The notes beneath the pieces were generated by a model. The model was not told the DNA's origin. It searched no databases and was given only the letters and a program-made list of their open reading frames with translations. The translations under genes and the position numbers were made by a program. Below are positions 11,830 through 64,000 of a DNA stretch of 64,000 nucleotides, in pieces (within the stretch, counting starts at the first letter, position 1; each line of letters starts with the position of its first letter). Source of the stretch: Eulemur rufifrons (lineage: Eukaryota; Chordata; Mammalia; Primates; Lemuridae); the NCBI RefSeq assembly GCF_041146395.1, contig NC_090989.1:278658343-278722342 (forward strand), in the 5' to 3' direction.

Positions 11830-14139
11830 TATAATAGATTTAATTATATGTTATTATTCATTATATAAATTTTTATAGTTATATTTTGGGGATGGGTGGT
11901 TCTATTTATCCATATAAAATAACTTTTTTAATTTGATGACTTTTTCTGCTAAGGTCTACTTTCTGATTTTATTATTCCCTAACCATTTTCTTTTTGTCCC
12001 AATTTACCAAGAATATTTTTTACTTTGCCTTTCTTTTTCATGATTTTTTGTTGTATTTAATATATGTCTCTTGCAGCTAGTTGAATTTCATTTGTGTTCC
12101 CAATCCTCAAGTCTTTTTTCTTTTAATAGGGGAATGTAACCCATTCACATTTATTAAGATATCTGTGCTATTCTCATTATGAACCTCTAGGAGGAGTTCC
12201 AAGCTACCCTTTATCCACTTTCTCATTTTACCTCTCCCCCTCACTCTGTCCTTCAGGAGTGCAGATCTGGATTGATCAGACTGAAAAACATCTTACTAAT
12301 CACTGAACTCCTGGGTGAGCAGATCTGTATTTGTAAAGGTCAGAGCACACATGCAAAAGTCTCTTTTTGGAGCCTTCTCCCAGAAGAATAACAATGTCCT
12401 CTGTCACAAGGGTACTGACCAACTCCCTCTTCTTTGCTGGCTTTGGAGTGGTGAGATCTCAGACTTTCTTGTTCTCTACTTTCTTTCCACACTGTTCAGG
12501 CTGATCTACCTTCACTAAGGGAGTTCTCTAGTGTTGGTCCGGCTCACTAGCAGGGAATCTTGCTAGAGGGGGTTGGTGGTATAGGGAGAGGATTTGGTTA
12601 TTCCCAGGTTCTCTGCCCAAGGATCACCTTCCTAACACCCCAGGCCATTCTTTATCCTTTGTCTGAGATATGTTCTCTATGTTTTTAATAATCATTTTCC
12701 TCTATTTATCTCAAACTTATATTCTCATTTACTCTTTGGGAGCAGTTTCTTTTTAGTTTCTAGTTTCTGGCTCATTGTGGTGACTACATTTTAAAATTCA
12801 GGAATTATGCTTTTCATCTGAAAGCTGATCACAGACTGTTCCATTTCATAGATCCAGTATACTCCCAAAGTATTACCATAATTAGAGATTTTCTAGAAGT
12901 TCCTTGTGTTCTTTGTAGTAAATCATAGAACATTTGTCCTGATACTTCAGGTCAGTTTCCACATTTTAAATTATGAACTTATCATAGGATCAGTGATTTT
13001 TCTCTTTATTCTTCATCATGGGGTGGATTAGTTGGCTTAGAATGTCACAATGCAGTGGAAACAACGTTTCTGTCTGACATCTAGCCAGGTATTCTAAGTG
13101 GGTGGTGGCTCTGCCCCACACATTCAGGCCCAAGATGAATCCACTGTCTTCAACAGGGGCTTCCAGGGTCTCTCTGGTCACTGAGGTTCTAACCAGTGGA
13201 GAAGGAAAAAGCGCATGGGAGAGGCACCCCCCTCTCCTCAAAAGCCTGGGTCCATAAATGCTACCCAGGACCTTGGCCCACTTCCAAGTGGAGAGAGTTG
13301 AGTCAAATGGCCACCGATAGGGCACGTGGGTCTACCTTGTGTCCAGCTACAATTCCATTACTGTGGCAGATGGCATGAGTGGTTTTTGGTGGCAGCTAGA
13401 GCTCTATACCACCTAAGATGAACCTAGGGGAGAGGGCTTCTAGGTTGTGCAGTATTTGACATTTAGATGGGTTTTGATGGAGATTGTGTCATTCCTGAGC
13501 CAAATCTCCTTCCAACAAAGGGAAGAGTGTAAAGTTTCTATAGTTTTATTTGTCCAGATCAGAGGTTTGTGAGGAATAATAGAAAACAGAGACAGCTAAC
13601 TAAAAATCAGCTTCTCTAGTGTGTTAAAGGGATTTTTTTCCCCTGCAGTTTTAGTTTTTTTATCCCTTAGTTTGCTGGGGCACTGTCTCCTTTCACAGCA
13701 GCCAGTGTACCAGTCTTTATCAAACCCACCCACCATGGCCCCCTCTGCTTAGTGAGCAAGCTGCATGAGCCAACTGGGGGCTGGGGGGCACTGGACTGCC
13801 ACTCTGTGTGCCAGCCCCACGTACGACTAGAAGGACCTCCTGCCTACCCTCTGCCCTGCCAGCAAGAGCTCAGAGGCATTAGTTTGAACCCGCACAGTTT
13901 AAGTCTCTGCTGAGGCTGACTTTCCCTGGCACGTGGTGATTCAGGTTTTGTGGTTTGTCCTTCACTTTGGTCTTTCCTTCATGACAGAGCTAGTGGAATT
14001 TCTTTGACATTTCTTGCATGAGTAATGAACCTTCTCTGGTTTCCAGAGCTAGCGTACGCCTCACCCCCATTTTTATATTCCTTTAGTCATTTTCAGTAGG
14101 AACTTGGCTGTTCACATATTTCTTATTTATAAATTGTTA

Positions 14140-14480
14140 ATGAATATCAATACTGTGTCAGGCGGTGCGCTTAGCTCTGGGGATGTAGTGGTGAGAACAA
14201 ATGTAGTCACTGCCTTCGTAGAGCTTGGTGGGGAGCAGAAAGAGTGACTGAGGAAAGATAGCTGTGAATCAAGTATCGCAGAGAGAAATGTAAATCACAG
14301 TTCTGTGGGGACTCCAAGAACTCACGTGGGATCGTTTCCCCAGGCAGTGGGTCAGGAAGGTGTCTGGGAGCAGTGGGGACTTTGGTGGCACTGCAGGATG
14401 AGGAGGGATCCTTAGGGGAGGGGTGAGAGGAGGCCTGCCAAGCTAGGGAGTACCATACATGCGCCCTCAATGGGAGGGAG
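14140..14480 (-). repeat. L2 LINE 3' part
   Basis: Reversed L2 wording: 'tactgtgtcaggcggtgcgc', 'ctggggatgtagtggtgaga', 'cactgccttcgtagagcttg', then a diverged stretch with 'gtcaggaaggtgtctggg'. Diverged; right end approximate. Confidence 0.5.
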
Positions 14481-15501
14481 CGGGACACTGGGATAGAGGT
14501 GGACTGTGGGGTACAGTCAATCACCGGGCTGCAGTGTGAGGAGTTAGCTGGAGAGGAGCAGCGGTAGGCGGGTGTCCAGAATGGTCAGGAGGCAGTCATG
14601 GGCATCTGGGTGAGAGATGACAGTGACTCCAGTGAACATGGTGATGGGGGAGATGGTACAGACGATAGAGTCAGACCCGTTAGCCTGAGTTACAATCCTG
14701 AAATCCATAAAGACAATGAGTTTGGAAGAAGGTAAATTCCTTCTTACCATCAAATCATTAGATATGTCCTTTCTTCTGGAACTTTTAAAACAAGGCACGC
14801 AATATGCTTCTTATTCCAAGCTCAACAAAGGAAAAGGGCATTATTGCCTATGCCTGGCAGTATCTGGAATCTAGTGTTTTAATGATGTTTAATTTTTATT
14901 TTATGTGAATGCATCAGTGACTGTCAGCTCTTCTCCCAAGCCTTTGAGTCCTAGATGAGACTAGCTACAGTCAGGATTGTATCTGCTAACCTCCATTTCA
15001 GGGGTAAGAAGCAGGGGTGGATGCATCTCCCCTCTCTGTATATACCTCTGTCAGACATGATTAATTGGTTGTAGTACTCTTTCCTTTCTAAGTCCAGATG
15101 TGATCTCAGAATGCTTCTCCCAAAGCCCTTGAGCCAGCCTATATCAATAACACTCAACTCAAAACCTGTTTTCTGTTCCCTCTGTTTTAACAGAGAGTGA
15201 GTAGAAATCCACAAGCAAAGAGCCATTTACACCGAATCCCCAATCCTCCCCTGTGAAAATGGCAGTGACCCTAGAAGACCTAAATTTATCTTGCTCTTGT
15301 ACTTTAGAATTGGCCTCTGTTAAGTTAGAGAACAGTCCTCAAGATCAACCTCACTTCTGACACCAACTGCAAAGTTCTAGGGTCCACAAGAACCGCAGTT
15401 TTGATAGTTTGCTAGATGGACTCACAGAACTCATCAAAAGCTGTTAAGCTCACTTATGGTTTATCACAGAAAAAGAATATGGATTAAAATCAACCAAGGA
15501 A

Positions 15502-15818
15502 GGCCAGGTGCAGTGGCTCACGCCTGTAATCCTAGCACTCTGGAAGGCTGGGGCAGGAAGATCGCTTGAAATCAGGAGTTTGAGACCAGCCTGAACAAGA
15601 GCAAGACCCTGTCTCTACAAAAAATAGAAAAATTAGCTGGGTGTGGTGACACACGCCTGTAGTCCCAGCTACTCGGGAGGCTGAGGTAGGAGGATCATTG
15701 AGCCCAGGAGTTTGAGGTTGCAGTGAGCTATGATGATGCCACTGTACTCTAGCCTGGGCAACAGAGCAAGACCCTGTCTCTAAATGAATGAATGAATGTC
15801 TTACAAAAATAAATAAAA
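15502..15818 (+). mobile_element. Alu SINE, plus strand
   Basis: Starts 'ggccaggtgcagtggctcac'. The body includes 'gctatgatgatgccactgta', and the tail contains 'aatgaatgaatgaatg' and A-rich repeats. The target duplication 'taaaatcaaccaagg' (15 bp, perfect) is at 15485-15499 and 15819-15833. No linker duplication. Confidence 0.95.
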
Positions 15819-16357
15819 TAAAATCAACCAAGGGAAGAGACTCATGGGACAGAGTCCAGAAGAGTTCCAGATGTGGAGCTTCCAGCTGTCCTCTCCCGAT
15901 GGAGTGGCAGACAATGTTAACTCCTGACAATGATGTGTGACAATATACACAGAGTATTGCCAGCCAGAGAAGCTCACCTGAGTTGTGGTATCCAGAGTTT
16001 TTACTGGGGCTTGACCCTGTCGATGTAGTTGACCTCCCTCATGGCTGACCTTAACCAACAGCCCCTCCAGAGGGAGAGCTGATACCATAAACCACATTAT
16101 TGCTATCCAGCACGGCTCAGAGTCCCTACATAAACAGACACTCATGCAGTATGTTCCTGGGGCTTAGAAATCACCTCCCAGGAGCCAAGGGTCAAGGCCA
16201 GACCTCTGTTTGGGCAAGGTGAAATTCATGACTACACAGCTTCAATAGTTCATCCTCAGCATTTGTTTTTAGAAATAACTTTGCAGGAGAAAGATGAGTT
16301 GTAAAAACTAGAACTTGTCTTGAACAGCCCTGGAGGACAGCTAGGTAGGGTGTTATT

Positions 16358-16438
16358 AAATGAGGATGATGTACACACAGGAAAAAAATAAGAAAAGAAA
16401 AAAATAAAATGAAATAAATAAAATAAATGAGGATGATG
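16358..16438. repeat. Short A-rich insertion flanked by 14-bp direct repeats
   Basis: 'aaatgaggatgatg' occurs at 16358-16371 and again, identically, at 16425-16438. Between them lie 53 bp, nearly all A with a few T and G. This is the pattern of a retroposon reduced to its A-tail. Confidence 0.7.
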
Positions 16439-16464
16439 GGCATCTGGGGTCAGGCTGCGTTTTT

Positions 16465-16720
16465 TCACATCCCAGCTCTTCCTGTACTAACTATTTATAT
16501 GAACTTAGCTAGTTGTGTTACGTTTATATGCCTCAGTTTCCTCATTTATAAACAAGAATAGTAATAGCTTGAGTACCTAGCTTGAGGAGGAGGAGGAAGA
16601 CGAAAAAAAGTAGTAGTATCTACCTTGTGTTGTTATTATGAGAATTAAATGAGATAATACATGTTAAGGGCAGAAGAGTGCATGGCACGTAGAAGAACTT
16701 GATAAATACAAGATACTACT
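16465..16720 (+). repeat. MIR SINE
   Basis: Forward MIR: 'cccagctcttcctgtact', 'tgcctcagtttcctcattta', 'aattaaatgagataatacat', 'gtgcatggcacgtagaagaa'. A small GAGGAG/GAA-rich tract sits in the middle. Confidence 0.85.
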
Positions 16721-17700
16721 TTTATGTTTATCATGGAAAAAATTTATCAATCTCTTTCAAACAATTTTCCTTGAGAAAATTTGTGGGAGTTTTCCCCTGA
16801 ATTTTTTCCATTAATTTTCATACCTTCATACGTCTTAAACACTAGTGAAAATATGAGTTAACAATCATGTTTCTGTTTTGCTGAGTGAGCCCTGAGTTGA
16901 AGAGGTGAGAAGTGCCCCTTGGGACAAGTGTATTCTGATGGGTCTGGGAGATGGAAATTGTTGGCAGATCTTTGCTGCATGTTGCAAGTAGATTTAAAAG
17001 GTTAAAAAAAGATGTTTCATTTTTCCAAGTTGCCACTGAGAAATCTAGAAGGAGAAAATGAGTTAAATCTTTTTAGGACTGATGTGCCAAGCCCCGATCT
17101 GTTGGCTCACCTCTTTCTGGCTTTGAACCCCTTGGAGACCGTCTATTTGCATGCATCACCTTGCCAGAGCTAAAACACAGTCTGCCTGCCTGGGAAGGGA
17201 CTAATTGGCCTTTTGGAAACTGTTTAAAACTGAATGAAGCACAAGAGCTTTCTCTGATGGTAGTAGAGCCTTGGGTTCATGCCAACCACTAATTGTTTTT
17301 TAGGCTTTCCTGTGAAGGCAGCTGAACTTGAGACTTGGCTTTTGGTCTTGCCATCTGTGAGCTGCCACTTGTCCACATGTGATGTGTATTAAGATTGTTT
17401 TTCCAGGGAGCATCACTTTAATGTTCTTCCATGTTGGAATATGTTCAAATTTAGATGTGATGCTCTTGTTTTCCACTCTTTCAGGTTAGGTATTCCATAC
17501 TCTTGGGCTCCTGAAGGCAGCAGGGACTGACTATATAAGGACTTGGCTGATAGAGCTGTAAAAAAGCTGTTACCTTCTAGGCTGGGCACTCTAGCCCATG
17601 TCATAGGTGTGGCTTTATAGGATAGATACATATAGAGAGAAGGGGCATTGCAAATGGTGACTTGCTACCTAATTGAACATATTTCCCTCCCCCCCCCCAG

Positions 17701-63975
<46,275 letters not shown>

Positions 63976-64000
63976 GTAACTCTGGGTCCATGGTCTTCTT

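Noticed and set aside
15532..15930. Minus-strand open frame of 132 codons
   Set aside because: Much of it reads through an Alu in reverse. No protein evidence.

Overview
This is nuclear DNA from a primate, very probably a strepsirrhine (lemur, loris or galago type). The window is dominated by introns and old mammalian repeats (MIR, L2, MER5A, L1M, MER2, MaLR LTR) plus at least 14 Alu elements. Five of these Alus carry a duplicated left-arm linker and the right-arm wording 'gctgacgccacggcactc', which I associate with strepsirrhine rather than human Alus. No bacterial, plasmid or phage features are present.

The only gene I can support is GARNL3 (GTPase-activating Rap/RanGAP domain-like 3), on the + strand. 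Thirteen coding exons lie between 17701 and 63975. All have AG acceptors and GT donors, and their phases join without a break into 1,107 nt (369 codons) of open frame. By my recollection of the human protein this is roughly residues 49-417 of about 1,010. It covers the segment before the Rap-GAP domain and essentially the whole Rap-GAP domain, including the catalytic asparagine in the HIGND motif. The first exon(s), promoter and start codon were not found in 1-17700, and the C-terminal CNH-domain exons lie beyond 64000. The window is therefore an internal slice of the gene.

Layout. 1-17700: intron or upstream sequence with MIR, L2, five Alus, a FRAM monomer and a long minus-strand L1 broken up by Alus. 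17701-17775: exon A. 17776-31990: a 14.2 kb intron with an ERV-type LTR, a nested Alu cluster (23.5-25.1 kb) and several plus-strand L1 3' parts. 31991-40677: exons B-E, with an inverted Alu pair around exons C and D. 40678-50700: long introns on either side of a 27-nt microexon (44263-44289), with L2, a MaLR-type solo LTR inside an L1, and a 0.33-kb-spaced direct repeat. 50701-63975: exons G-M, the core of the GAP domain, with L2, MER2, L1 and one young Alu in the introns.

No previously undescribed gene system is evident. The most interesting items are an Alu lacking an A-tail but with perfect 17-bp target duplications, an adjacent inverted Alu pair, two competing splice acceptors at exon A, a weak-looking donor on the exon that carries the catalytic asparagine, an A-tail-only insertion with target duplications, and a few unexplained open or duplicated stretches. 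Repeat names come from recalled consensus sequences, not from a database search.
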